This document shows, piece after piece, positions 15,440-22,670 of a DNA stretch of 22,869 bases. The notes beneath the pieces were generated by a model. It saw only the letters and a list, made by a program, of their open reading frames with translations. It was not told where the DNA came from and searched no databases. How positions within the stretch are numbered: position 1 is the first letter of the stretch; every line of letters begins with the position of its first letter. The position numbers and the translations under genes were made by a program. The stretch is from the NCBI GenBank assembly GCA_035391225.1, contig DAOPKN010000034.1:1-22869 (forward strand), in the 5' to 3' direction. This stretch comes from DAOPKN01 sp035391225 (GTDB taxonomy: Bacteria > Thermotogota > Thermotogae > MWEM01).

Positions 15440-16915
15440 TTGAAAAAAGGAATGTACAGGATTTTTGTGTCGACAACGCTTTTTTTCATCGTTTTTCTTG
15501 GAAGCTTCTTCGGGGACCAGACCCCCGCTTCCAACAGCCAGGAAGGGGAGGAAACCATGTTCGCCAACATTGAAGTCCAGCTATCCCGTCACAGGCAAGC
15601 CTGGCAGGGGTTTGGGGTTTCCGGTGCCTGGTGGGCACAGGTAATTGGGGAGTGTTCTACGCCAACGCAGCAGACCATCGTGAACGCCTTGTTCGACCGC
15701 GAAGACGGCATTGGGCTCAACATCTACCGCTACAACGTGGGGGGCGGAGAAGGGCATTCCATCTCCGATCCATGGCGTTCTGCCCAGAGTTTCGAGGTGG
15801 GGGCAGGGGAATACGATTGGACGCACGACGCGGCAGCACTTGCAGTGATGCGCCAGGCGGTGGAAGCAGGCGTGGATACGGTGATCGCCTTTGCCAACAG
15901 CCCTACCGCGCGCATGACGGTTTCTGGCACGGTGGATGGACATTCCAAGGGACGTTCGAATTTCCAACCGGGGATGGAGCAGGAGTTTGCCCGTTACCTC
16001 GTGGATGTTGCCGATTTCCTGGTATCGCAGGGTTTCCCGGTGAAGGAAATCAGCCCCATCAACGAACCCCAGTGGGACTGGAACCCTTCCAAGGGGCAGG
16101 AAGGCTGTCATTACACCCCGGAGGAATGCGTTCCGGTGGTGCGGGCACTGGTCGAAGAGGTCGAAGCCCGGGGAAAAGACTACGAGGTTGCGGCCATCGA
16201 TTCCGGTGACTGGCGCCGCTCGCGACGCTACTTGGACGCGTTGATGGACGACCCGCTGCTTTCCGAACAGCTTCACGCCTTTCACCTGCACTCCTACTGG
16301 TCGGACCAAGTGGACAAGGAGCGCATCTTCCGCTACGTGCAGCAAAAGTATCCCGGTCTGCAACTCGTGATGAGCGAGTGGACCCAAATGCAATCTGGCC
16401 GGGACGTGTCCATGGATTCCGGGTTGGAAATGGCGCGGGTGATCTGGCAAGACTTGACCATCGGAGGGGTTGTTTCCTGGCAATACTGGATCGGCGTTTC
16501 GCGCTACGATTTCACGGATGGCTTGCTCTACGTGGATTTCCAGCACGCGGATGACACGCAGCCGCAGCTCACGATGACCAAGCGCCTGGCTGTGATGGGG
16601 CAGTTTTCGCGCTTCATCCGTCCAGGTGCGGTACGCCTGGAAGTGCTGGGAGATTTTTCCTTCCTCAAGCCCGTGGCCTTCCTCCACCCGGATGGCTCGG
16701 GTGTTTCCGTGGTACTGGTCAACGACAGCCCGCTTCCGGTGGATGTTTCCGTGGGATTTGACAAAGAAACCGGTTTCAAACTGGAGCAGGTCTTCTTGAC
16801 CGACGAGTGGCACCAGCTGGAAAGCGTGGTGCAAGAACCGCCGCAAGAAACAACCGGGGGCACGTTCGGTTGGAATTGCCCCCCACGAAGTGTGACCACG
16901 CTCGTTTTCGAATAA
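15440..16915 (+). CDS. Glycoside hydrolase, GH30-like (possible endo-beta-1,6-galactanase type)
   Basis: A (beta/alpha)8 retaining glycosidase. Landmarks: WQGFGVSGAWWAQ, NIYRYNVGGGEG, the proposed acid/base Glu in SPINEPQWDW (Glu codon 16064-16066), and the proposed nucleophile in LVMSEWTQ (Glu codon 16376-16378). A C-terminal beta domain ends in PPRSVTTLVFE. The SPINEPQWDW...QEGC layout resembles GH30 beta-1,6-galactanase-like enzymes, but specificity is not established. The start is uncertain. TTG 15440, after GGTGG, yields MKKGMYRIFVSTTLFFIVF, a plausible signal peptide or anchor. ATG 15557 has a much stronger ribosome-binding site (AAGGGGAGG, 5 nt) and starts right at the catalytic domain, giving a cytoplasmic enzyme. 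The next gene, a sugar-binding protein, begins 33 bp downstream. Confidence 0.85.
   Translation: MKKGMYRIFVSTTLFFIVFLGSFFGDQTPASNSQEGEETMFANIEVQLSRHRQAWQGFGVSGAWWAQVIGECSTPTQQTIVNALFDREDGIGLNIYRYNVGGGEGHSISDPWRSAQSFEVGAGEYDWTHDAAALAVMRQAVEAGVDTVIAFANSPTARMTVSGTVDGHSKGRSNFQPGMEQEFARYLVDVADFLVSQGFPVKEISPINEPQWDWNPSKGQEGCHYTPEECVPVVRALVEEVEARGKDYEVAAIDSGDWRRSRRYLDALMDDPLLSEQLHAFHLHSYWSDQVDKERIFRYVQQKYPGLQLVMSEWTQMQSGRDVSMDSGLEMARVIWQDLTIGGVVSWQYWIGVSRYDFTDGLLYVDFQHADDTQPQLTMTKRLAVMGQFSRFIRPGAVRLEVLGDFSFLKPVAFLHPDGSGVSVVLVNDSPLPVDVSVGFDKETGFKLEQVFLTDEWHQLESVVQEPPQETTGGTFGWNCPPRSVTTLVFE
16766..16777. promoter_or_regulatory. Second copy of the LacI-type operator core inside the GH30 gene
   Basis: GAAACCGGTTTC is identical to the 12-bp core of the promoter operator, here in codons for KETGF, 1363 bp downstream of the first site. 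It could be an auxiliary operator for looping or roadblock repression, or a chance match. Confidence 0.35.
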
Positions 16916-16948
16916 ACCATTCCAAAATCTGGTAAAGGGGATGAAAGT

Positions 16949-18190
16949 ATGAAGAAATGGATCGTTGCGTCGCTGGTGTTGGTTTTCTTGTTAACGCTAA
17001 CCTTCGCCGAACCTGTGAAGTTAGTTCTCACTCATTGGGGGAATGACCTGGACAACAAGGTGTACAACGAAAGGGCCAAGTTACTGCACGAAAAGTACCC
17101 CGATATCACCCTGGAAATCATGCACATTCCCGGGGATTACTCCCAGAAAGTGCAAACCATGATCGCGGGAGGAATGGCTCCTGATATTCTGCAGCTGGCA
17201 GAAGACATGCATGCCTATTCCAGCAAGGGACAGCTGTTGGGCTTGAACGCGATGGTTTCGGAACACGGACTGGACTTGTCCCGGTTTTCTGCGGGGCTGC
17301 TCGGGCAATATAGCTACAAGGGAGAACTCTACGGGTTGCCGGATCGCAGCGGTGCCATGATCGTGTACTACAACAAGGATTTCTTCGACGAAGCCGGGTT
17401 GGCCTACCCCGACAAGTCCTGGAAATGGGCCGACCTTTTGAGCGCCGCACAGAAATTGACGGTGCGCGAGGGAGAGCTTGTTACCCGCTACGGTTTCGCC
17501 GCGGGTGACTGGTGGCCCTGGTGGATGAGTTTCATGGCGCAGAACGGGGGCAAAATCCTCGACGAGAACGGCGAACCCGTCGTGAATACCCCGGAGAACA
17601 TCGAGGCCATCCAGTTCTACAACGACCTGGTGTACAAGTACGGTGTGGCTCCCTCTCGGGTGGATTTTGCCAACATGGGCAACATCGGCCCCGACCAATT
17701 GTTTGCCCAAGGCAAGACCGCCATGGAAATCACCGGCATGTGGAACATCGGTTCGCTGCAAAACGTTCCGGAACTCAACTGGGACATCGCGCCGCTGTGG
17801 GGGGAAAAGGTGAACGCAACGGTGGCCTTCGGAAGCGGGTTGAGCATTTCCTCCGCGTGCAAGAACAAGGAAGCTGCGTTCCTTGCCATCGAGTTCCTGA
17901 CCAGTTTCGACGGCCAGCTTCCCATCGTGGACAACCTGCAGGATGCTCCCGCCAACCTGGAACTGCTGAACAGCCCGCTGTTCCTCGATGCACCCTGGTC
18001 GGCCAACCCCATCAACATGAACGCATTCGGTGATTCCGCGGACATGATCATGGACATTCCCACCGTGCCCGAGTGGAACGAAATCTTGAAAGCGTTTGGC
18101 GATTACCTTTCCGAGGTGTTCATGGAGAACATGAGCGTGGAGGAAGGACTGGAAAACATCCAGGAAGAGCTCGAGTTCGTTCTTTTCTGA
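16949..18190 (+). CDS. Sugar ABC transporter substrate-binding protein, family 1 (MalE/UgpB type)
   Basis: 413 residues. The signal peptide MKKWIVASLVLVFLLTLTFA is followed by EPVKL and has no lipobox Cys. The mature part begins KLVLTHWGNDLDNKVYNE and continues with the family pattern PDITLEIMHIPGDYSQKVQTMIAGGMAPDIL, YGLPDRSGAMIVYYNKDFFDEAG, and GKTAMEITGMWNIGSL. It captures a sugar for the two permeases downstream. Aromatic-rich stretches (GDWWPWWMSF) are typical of sugar stacking sites. The ATG follows AAAGGGGATGAAAGT. A hairpin follows the gene. It is transcribed with GH30, so the ligand is probably a GH30 product. Confidence 0.93.
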   Translation: MKKWIVASLVLVFLLTLTFAEPVKLVLTHWGNDLDNKVYNERAKLLHEKYPDITLEIMHIPGDYSQKVQTMIAGGMAPDILQLAEDMHAYSSKGQLLGLNAMVSEHGLDLSRFSAGLLGQYSYKGELYGLPDRSGAMIVYYNKDFFDEAGLAYPDKSWKWADLLSAAQKLTVREGELVTRYGFAAGDWWPWWMSFMAQNGGKILDENGEPVVNTPENIEAIQFYNDLVYKYGVAPSRVDFANMGNIGPDQLFAQGKTAMEITGMWNIGSLQNVPELNWDIAPLWGEKVNATVAFGSGLSISSACKNKEAAFLAIEFLTSFDGQLPIVDNLQDAPANLELLNSPLFLDAPWSANPINMNAFGDSADMIMDIPTVPEWNEILKAFGDYLSEVFMENMSVEEGLENIQEELEFVLF

Positions 18191-18204
18191 TTGGATTCTT
18201 CTAC

Positions 18205-18233
18205 GGGGCGCCCCTTCCCTTTCGGGGCGTCCT
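18205..18233 (+). terminator. Intercistronic hairpin after the sugar-binding-protein gene
   Basis: A 10-bp stem including two G-T pairs: GGGGCGCCCC pairs with GGGGCGTCCT around a 9-nt loop (TTCCCTTTC). There is no T-run. The placement parallels the hairpin after the other binding-protein gene and suggests stoichiometric up-weighting of the receptor message. Confidence 0.55.
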
Positions 18234-18253
18234 CTCTTTGAGGAGGTTGGAAG

Positions 18254-19159
18254 ATGGGCAGAAGGCTTTCGGGGAGCCGGCGAAAGGAAGCCCTGGCGTT
18301 TTACCTTTGCATCGCTCCATGGCTGTTCGGGTTCTTGGTGTTCACGCTTGGGCCCATGGCTTTTTCGCTGTACTTCAGTTTCACCGACTGGAACATGTTC
18401 CAGAAACCGAATTTCGTGGGGTTCAAGAACTACGTACGCCTGTTCACCCGGGATCGGATTTTTCCCAAGGCGCTCTGGAACACCTTTTTCTACGCGGGGA
18501 TTTCCGTTCCCCTCTCGTTGTTCCTGGCCACGCTTCTCTCGGGGCTACTGAATCGCAAGCTGCGTGGCCTTCGCATTTTCCGCACCATTTTTTACCTTCC
18601 GGCGTTGATCCCCGCCGCGGCGATGTCCATGGTTTTCATCTGGATGCTTGCGCCGGATACGGGACTCATCAACCGTTTCCTGGGGGTTTTCGGGGTTGAC
18701 GGTCCGGCGTGGCTGCTGGATCGGAACGCGGTGAAACCCGCGCTCATCATCATGTCGCTGTGGGGCGTGGGAAACAACATCTTGCTGCTACTGGCGGGTA
18801 TGCAGGGTATCCCGCAGCAGCTCTACGAGGCCGCGCGGTTGGATGGTGCGGGCAGACGCCAAGCGTTCTTGCACATCACCATCCCCATGATCAGCCCCAT
18901 CCTGTTTTTCAACCTCGTGATGGGCATGATCGGGGGGTTGCAAACCTTCACCCAGGTGTACATCATGACCGACGGGGGGCCAAACAACGCCAGCATGATG
19001 ATGGTTCCCTACCTTTTCCACCATGCCTTTGACTCCTACCGCATGGGGTATGCGAGTTCCATCGCGTGGGTGCTGTTCCTGATCATCCTGGGAATGACGC
19101 TGCTGGTGTTCCGTTCGTCCTCGTTGTGGGTGTTTTACGAAAGCGAGGTGCGGCGATGA
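18254..19159 (+). CDS. Sugar ABC permease, MalF/UgpA type
   Basis: 301 residues, about six helices. The start shows the usual RKEALAFYLCIAPWLFGFLVFTLGPMAFSLYFSF, then NTFFYAGISVPLSLFLATLLSGLLN. The EAA coupling motif is YEAARLDGAGRRQAFLHITIPMISP. TDGGPNNASMMMVPYLFHHAF is a family hallmark near the end. It forms a heterodimeric pore with the next permease. The ATG at 18254 follows GAGGAGG. The stop overlaps the next start by 4 bp. Confidence 0.93.
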   Translation: MGRRLSGSRRKEALAFYLCIAPWLFGFLVFTLGPMAFSLYFSFTDWNMFQKPNFVGFKNYVRLFTRDRIFPKALWNTFFYAGISVPLSLFLATLLSGLLNRKLRGLRIFRTIFYLPALIPAAAMSMVFIWMLAPDTGLINRFLGVFGVDGPAWLLDRNAVKPALIIMSLWGVGNNILLLLAGMQGIPQQLYEAARLDGAGRRQAFLHITIPMISPILFFNLVMGMIGGLQTFTQVYIMTDGGPNNASMMMVPYLFHHAFDSYRMGYASSIAWVLFLIILGMTLLVFRSSSLWVFYESEVRR

Positions 19160-20007
19160 CGGGGCGTGCGGGGAAGTTGCTGGACAAGTCGGTTTCCTAC
19201 GGTCTTTTGCTTGTGCTTTCCGCGGTGCTCGTGCTTCCGTTCATCTTCATGATCTCCATCGCGCTGGCCAGCGATGCCACCTCTACGAAAATGACCTTCT
19301 CGCTCTTACCCAAGGAGTGGAACTTTTCCAACTTCCTACGGGTGTACCGTGACCCGCGGTTGGGAATCTGGCTCAAGAACAGTTTGCTCATCACGGGATT
19401 CGCCATCCTGGGACAAGTGTTTTCCAGCTCGCTGGTGGCCTACGGCTTCGCCCGATTGCGGGCCCCGGGAAAGAACGTATGGTTCATGATCCTGCTCAGC
19501 ACCATGATGATTCCCACTCAGATCACGCTCATCCCGCAGTTCGTGCTGTTTTCCAAGCTGGGTTGGGTAAACACCTTCCTGCCGTTGATCGTACCCAACT
19601 TCTTCGGGCACCCATTCAACGTGTTCTTGATGCGGCAGTTCATCACGCAAGTACCTTCCTCACTATACGATGCCGCACGCATCGACGGTCTGGGGTACTT
19701 CGGCATTTACCGGCGCATCATCTTGCCGTTGATGAAACCCATCCTCATCGCCATCGGCATTTTCACGTTCAATTCCAACTGGGCAATGTTCCTCGAACCG
19801 CTGATCTACCTCAACGACCCGGAGAAAATGACCCTTTCGTTGGGCGTACGCATCCTGACCGAAACCTCGGGTGGGGCAGCCCCTCCGTGGAACACGGTGA
19901 TGGTGACGTCCATGCTGCTCACGGTGCCCATGCTGGTGGTGTTCTTCATCGGCCAACGCTACATCTTCGAAATCAACTTCTCGTCCGGCAGCGCATCGAT
20001 CAAGTAG
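19156..20007 (+). CDS. Sugar ABC permease, MalG/UgpE type
   Basis: 283 residues, about six helices: LLLVLSAVLVLPFIFMIS at the start, then NSLLITGFAILGQVFSSSLVAYGFARL, and the EAA motif YDAARIDGLGYFGIYRRIILPLMKP. The start is the ATG overlapping the previous stop (ATGA); longer starts read inside the upstream gene. No ATPase gene follows, so the transporter must borrow one from elsewhere, as MsmK-like shared ATPases do. Its TAG stop is also the first three bases of a 25-bp hairpin element, and the operon ends there. Confidence 0.92.
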   Translation: MTGRAGKLLDKSVSYGLLLVLSAVLVLPFIFMISIALASDATSTKMTFSLLPKEWNFSNFLRVYRDPRLGIWLKNSLLITGFAILGQVFSSSLVAYGFARLRAPGKNVWFMILLSTMMIPTQITLIPQFVLFSKLGWVNTFLPLIVPNFFGHPFNVFLMRQFITQVPSSLYDAARIDGLGYFGIYRRIILPLMKPILIAIGIFTFNSNWAMFLEPLIYLNDPEKMTLSLGVRILTETSGGAAPPWNTVMVTSMLLTVPMLVVFFIGQRYIFEINFSSGSASIK

Positions 20008-20029
20008 GGGCAGGCCCCCGTGCCTGCCC
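20005..20029 (+). repeat. 25-bp TAG-hairpin element, copy 1
   Basis: Begins TAGGGGCA, has the invariant loop CCCCCGTG and ends TGCCC. The stem is GGGCAGG with CCTGCCC. The opening TAG is the stop codon of the MalG-type permease. It ends 3 bp from the broken 3' end of the facing ATPase-family remnant, so it sits between convergent genes and may serve as a two-way stop or terminator. Confidence 0.75.
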
Positions 20030-20032
20030 AAA

Positions 20033-20176
20033 GTGTGTCACGAAACGATGAAAGCGCGGTTTTCGACCAGGCGCTGCTTGGGGCCTTGGGTGTACCCCGC
20101 CTGGACTATGCCCTACTTTCTCTTCGTGTCCTTCACGTCCACCCACACCTCGGGGTTGGCCTCGACCACTTTCGCA
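20033..20176 (-). pseudogene. C-terminal remnant of an ATPase/PD-(D/E)XK-nuclease family gene
   Basis: The minus strand reads VVEANPEVWVDVKDTKRK, stop, then GIVQAGYTQGPKQRLVENRAFIVS and TGA. It is clearly homologous to the C-terminus of the paralogue at 21203-21862 (VVEGKPEVWVDVKDTQRK...SQAGYTQGTQQRLVENGAFIVS). Relative to that copy it has lost about 25-30 codons and gained an in-frame TAG. It is probably the tail of the pseudogene whose front lies at 20286-21018, cut apart by deletion and the cruciform repeat between them. Confidence 0.75.
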
Positions 20177-20179
20177 CTT

Positions 20180-20256
20180 TGGGACCGCCGCAGCCCACTG
20201 CGGCTTTCTGGACTCTACGTCACGATAAAGAGCCGCACTGGGGTGCGGCGGTCCCA
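20180..20256. repeat. Cruciform (MITE-like) repeat, copy R1
   Basis: A 77-bp element with perfect 13-bp terminal inverted repeats (TGGGACCGCCGCA and TGCGGCGGTCCCA). Each end also folds on itself: GCCGCAG-CCCA-CTGCGGC on the left and GCCGCAC-TGGG-GTGCGGC on the right. No coding capacity is seen. Related copies lie at 21087 and, partly, at 22815. Confidence 0.75.
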
Positions 20257-20285
20257 GAAGAGCTTTTCCGGTCTCCGAGGAAATC

Positions 20286-21018
20286 CTAACTTGGCACCGG
20301 GTTGCTGGTTCTCCCCATTTCCCGCTGGATTTCGGCGTGGATGTCAGGCACGAAGTGATCGATTTCCTTCTGGTAGCGCTGGCGAAACACCAGCTGTTGC
20401 AGCTTGGATTCCAATTCCGAGTCGCTCATGTCCAGCTTGAGGTCATCGCGGATCTGCTGCAAGCTGCACTCTTTCCCTTTCTGGAAGAGGTAGAGCATGA
20501 TGCGTTTTACGTTTCGTTGGTTGACCTCGTAGAACACCTTGAGGATGTACTCCATCCACAGGGCGTTCCAATCGTTGGAGTTTTCCGAGAGTTGAATGGA
20601 ATCGTAAAGGTCCCGAAAAAAGGAATCGGACAAAAGGGGACGTAGCATGGCAAAAGCTGGGGGTGTGGCAACCAACTGGGGATTGCGGGTCAAAAAGGAA
20701 AGGTACTGTGTAGAAAAAGCGGTGAAAAAGTCCTTGGAAAAGCTCGCGAGGGTTGCTTTCGTCTCGGGAACGGAGAAATAGAACGGAACCACGTTCCCCT
20801 CGGGTTGACTCCAGAAGATGTTGAACAACCGTTGCAGGAAAGCAGTTTTTCCCTTCTTGCACCGTGGGAGCAAAGCTTGGCTTTGGGTAAAGTTTTTTGC
20901 AGGTAGTCGTACCAATCCCCGAGGAAGAAATCGAACTCCTTCTTTCTGCCACGAACAAATCGGTGTTACCAATCTGCTCGGGAAGGGCGAAGGTGATTTT
21001 TTCGGGCAGTCGAAACAT
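20286..21018 (-). pseudogene. AAA ATPase (ATPase/nuclease family), frameshifted and internally deleted
   Basis: The original protein began MFRLPEKITFALPEQIGNTD at ATG 21018. Two single-base losses break it: near 20940 (frame passes to FDFFLGDWYDYLQKTLPKAK) and near 20875 (frame passes to ALLPRCKKGKTAFLQRLFNIFWSQ, with a degenerate P-loop CKKGKTA). The remainder, to EIQREMGRTSNPVPS, is open. Compared with the paralogue at 21203, about 27 residues are missing between KLQQLV and FRQRYQKEIDHFVPDI, and the nuclease domain is gone apart from the remnant at 20033-20176. An open frame extending to 21167 exists but its first 90-odd residues are out of the true frame. The promoter still looks intact. 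Confidence 0.78.
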
Positions 21019-21049
21019 ACAATCACCGCTTTCCTCCCAGGATACGACA

Positions 21050-21058
21050 AGTATAGCA
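21050..21058 (-). promoter_or_regulatory. Extended -10 promoter of the ATPase pseudogene
   Basis: The minus strand reads TGCTATACT within TGTGCTATACTT, the same 12-mer found before the dehydratase operon. It lies about 32 bp upstream of the ATG at 21018. Confidence 0.5.
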
Positions 21059-21086
21059 CAAAAAAGCGGACCTGGCGGTGTTTCCT

Positions 21087-21165
21087 GGGTACGCCGCAGC
21101 CCACTGCGGCTGTGTGGAACTTTTTTTTGAAGGGCAAGAGAGCCGCACTGGTGTATGCCGTTCCC
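21087..21165. repeat. Cruciform (MITE-like) repeat, copy R2
   Basis: 79 bp. The left end GGGTACGCCGCA with GCCGCAGCCCACTGCGGC matches R1 almost exactly. The right end (AGCCGCACTGG...TGCCGTTCCC) is diverged, so the terminal repeats are imperfect. It sits upstream of the ATPase pseudogene, so the pseudogene is bracketed by R1 and R2. Confidence 0.7.
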
Positions 21166-21180
21166 AAAGGACAAAGCCTT

Positions 21181-21205
21181 GGGCAACCACGGGGGGTTGC
21201 CCCTA
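21181..21205 (-). repeat. 25-bp TAG-hairpin element, copy 2
   Basis: On the minus strand it begins TAGGGGCA and ends TTGCCC. Its stem GGGCAAC/GTTGCCC differs from copy 1 by paired changes, with the same loop CCCCCGTG. Its TAG (21205-21203) is the stop codon of the truncated ATPase-nuclease frame at 21203-21862. Confidence 0.75.
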
Positions 21206-21862
21206 CAAGACCTGGTGCAAACCAACGAAAGGATTATGTAGGGGCAGACCCCCGTGTCTGCCCAAAGTGTGTCGAGAAACGATGAAAGCCCCGTTTTCCA
21301 CGAGGCGTTGCTGGGTGCCCTGGGTGTACCCCGCCTGGGAATACACCAAGAACACGATGTCCTTCTTCTCGTTCTTGGCGGCTTTCATGATTTGAATCCA
21401 GCGGTCCGCTTCTGCTTTGCCGTACTTCCTCTGGGTATCCTTCACATCCACCCACACCTCTGGCTTTCCTTCTACCACCAGGTCGATTTCCCGTTGCAAC
21501 AATCCCAGCTGCACCGTTTTTCGCTCCAGGATGTTGCGGGGCTTGATTTTCTTGTCTGGTCCATTTTGGGTGATGTCCTTGAGGTTGAAAGGTTTCTTGA
21601 GCTTCTCCTTGAGCAGGAATTCGGCGAACTTGCCCTTCTCGTAGCTTGTCCTTCCCATTTGACGCTTGATTTCCGCGCGGATGTCGGGGATGAAGTTGTC
21701 GATGTCTCCCTGGAAGACCTTGCGAAACACCAGCTCGTAGGTCTTGTCGGAAGAAACCTGGTACCAAAAGGCTGGGGTAGGCTGCTGCACCAGGTCGGCC
21801 CCCACGAGTTGGCGGAGCTTTGCCTCGAGCTGTACGTCGGACATGTTCAGCTTGAGGTCATC
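21203..21862 (-). pseudogene. C-terminal half of an ATPase/PD-(D/E)XK-like nuclease protein, 5' end removed at an IS element
   Basis: The frame is open from the IS boundary to 21203. Family sequence starts at DDLKLNMSDVQLEAKLRQLV and runs through DKTYELVFRKVFQGDIDNFIPDIRAEIKRQMG to a nuclease-like core, QREIDLVVEGKPEVWVDVKD, where Asp and the DVK triad resemble PD-(D/E)XK active sites. The ATPase half present in the paralogue is missing, replaced by the IS end. The open frame continues to an ATG at 21910, but its first 16 residues (MLHFLFLFVSVLGAYH) are IS sequence. The normal family end IVS-stop has become IVSR here, so the frame runs on through hairpin copy 3 and stops at the TAG of copy 2, adding about 21 residues. 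A functional product is doubtful. Confidence 0.75.
21239..21263 (+). repeat. 25-bp TAG-hairpin element, copy 3
   Basis: Begins TAGGGGCA, ends TCTGCCC, stem GGGCAGA/TCTGCCC, same loop CCCCCGTG. It is inverted relative to copy 2, with 33 bp between their TAG ends. It abuts the ancestral end of the ATPase-nuclease frame exactly as copy 1 abuts the other remnant. Confidence 0.75.
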
Positions 21863-21923
21863 ATGATATGCCCCCAAAACTGAGACAAATAAAAAGAGAA
21901 AGTGCAGCATAAAGAGTGTCTCA

Positions 21924-21954
21924 GAATGGGTGATTCATTATGAATCACCCATTC
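21924..21954. terminator. 31-bp perfect palindrome inside the IS end
   Basis: 15-bp arms (GAATGGGTGATTCAT and its exact complement) around a single T. It lies just past the transposase stop and is preceded by TGTCTCA, a copy of the subterminal IS repeat. It may be a transposase terminator or an end-recognition structure; there is no T-run. Confidence 0.5.
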
Positions 21955-21963
21955 AGCGGTTTA

Positions 21964-22670
21964 CTAATAGCTAACAAGGTGCATCCTAACAGGAGATTGA
22001 TACCCCAAAGCGGAATGGGGTCGAAACGCATGAACCTCCTTGACCCAACAAAGAACCGCCTCTTGGCTGGAAGAGATCGGAAAAAGGTCGATGTCAAAGG
22101 TTTGGAGGCATTCCTCCTTCAGGTGAGCGTTGAACGACTCACGAAAAGCCATTTTGGAAGGGTATGCCCTTTGGAATGAACCCATGCTTGATGCGGGAAT
22201 TGGACAAGAACCGATTGAGCTGGGCCTGGCGGAATTCCGAGCCGTTATCCGTCCGGAAGACCCTGGGACGGGAAAAACGCGCCATGGAACGTTGGAGAAC
22301 GGCTTGAACCTGGAAAGCGGGGATAGAAAAATCCACGAAAGCCCTCGCGCTGGAGAAGAGCATGGATGCGTCGTTAGCCGTAGGAAGGGTGCTCGTGGGC
22401 CAAATCGAGAATACGCTGGGAAATCGGGTCGAGAGTTGGGTGAGATTCCAACTCGGCCAAAATCCTCTTGAGGGATTCGTTTTCGGATTCCAGGATGGCA
22501 AGTCTTTTGGTTTGCTCGGAAGAAAAACCGGAATAGTGCTTCTGCCAGCGATAGAAAATAGAAGAACAGATGTCATACTTCCTACAAACAGACGAAACGG
22601 AAGACATTTTCGCCTCGGAAAGAATCAGGATAATTTTTGCAACAGGGAATTTTGGTCCTTTCCAATTCAT
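21964..22670 (-). pseudogene. IS3-family transposase, broken by stop, deletion and frameshift
   Basis: ATG 22670 follows AGGGAGG. The first part has an HTH (SSVCRKYDICSSIFYRWQKH) and a leucine-rich coiled coil (EQTKRLAILESENESLKRIL), then HEHPSYG followed by TAA where the family has Tyr (YGYRRIH). After RRIHALLQREG roughly a hundred residues are missing. The frame then reads DFSIPAFQVQAVLQRS and the catalytic-core motif FRTDNGSEF. One extra base near 22140 shifts the frame again between IPFQNGF and RESFNAHLKEECL; the end RPHSALGYQSP is typical of OrfB. It cannot produce an active transposase. Confidence 0.8.

Noticed and set aside
21019..21167. N-terminal extension of the ATPase pseudogene frame up to 21167
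   Set aside because: It runs through the promoter and the R2 repeat, and the first part is out of frame with the true N-terminus MFRLPEK.
21863..21910. ATG 21910 as the true start of the nuclease-domain gene
   Set aside because: The first 16 residues come from the IS end; homology to the paralogue begins only at DDLKL.
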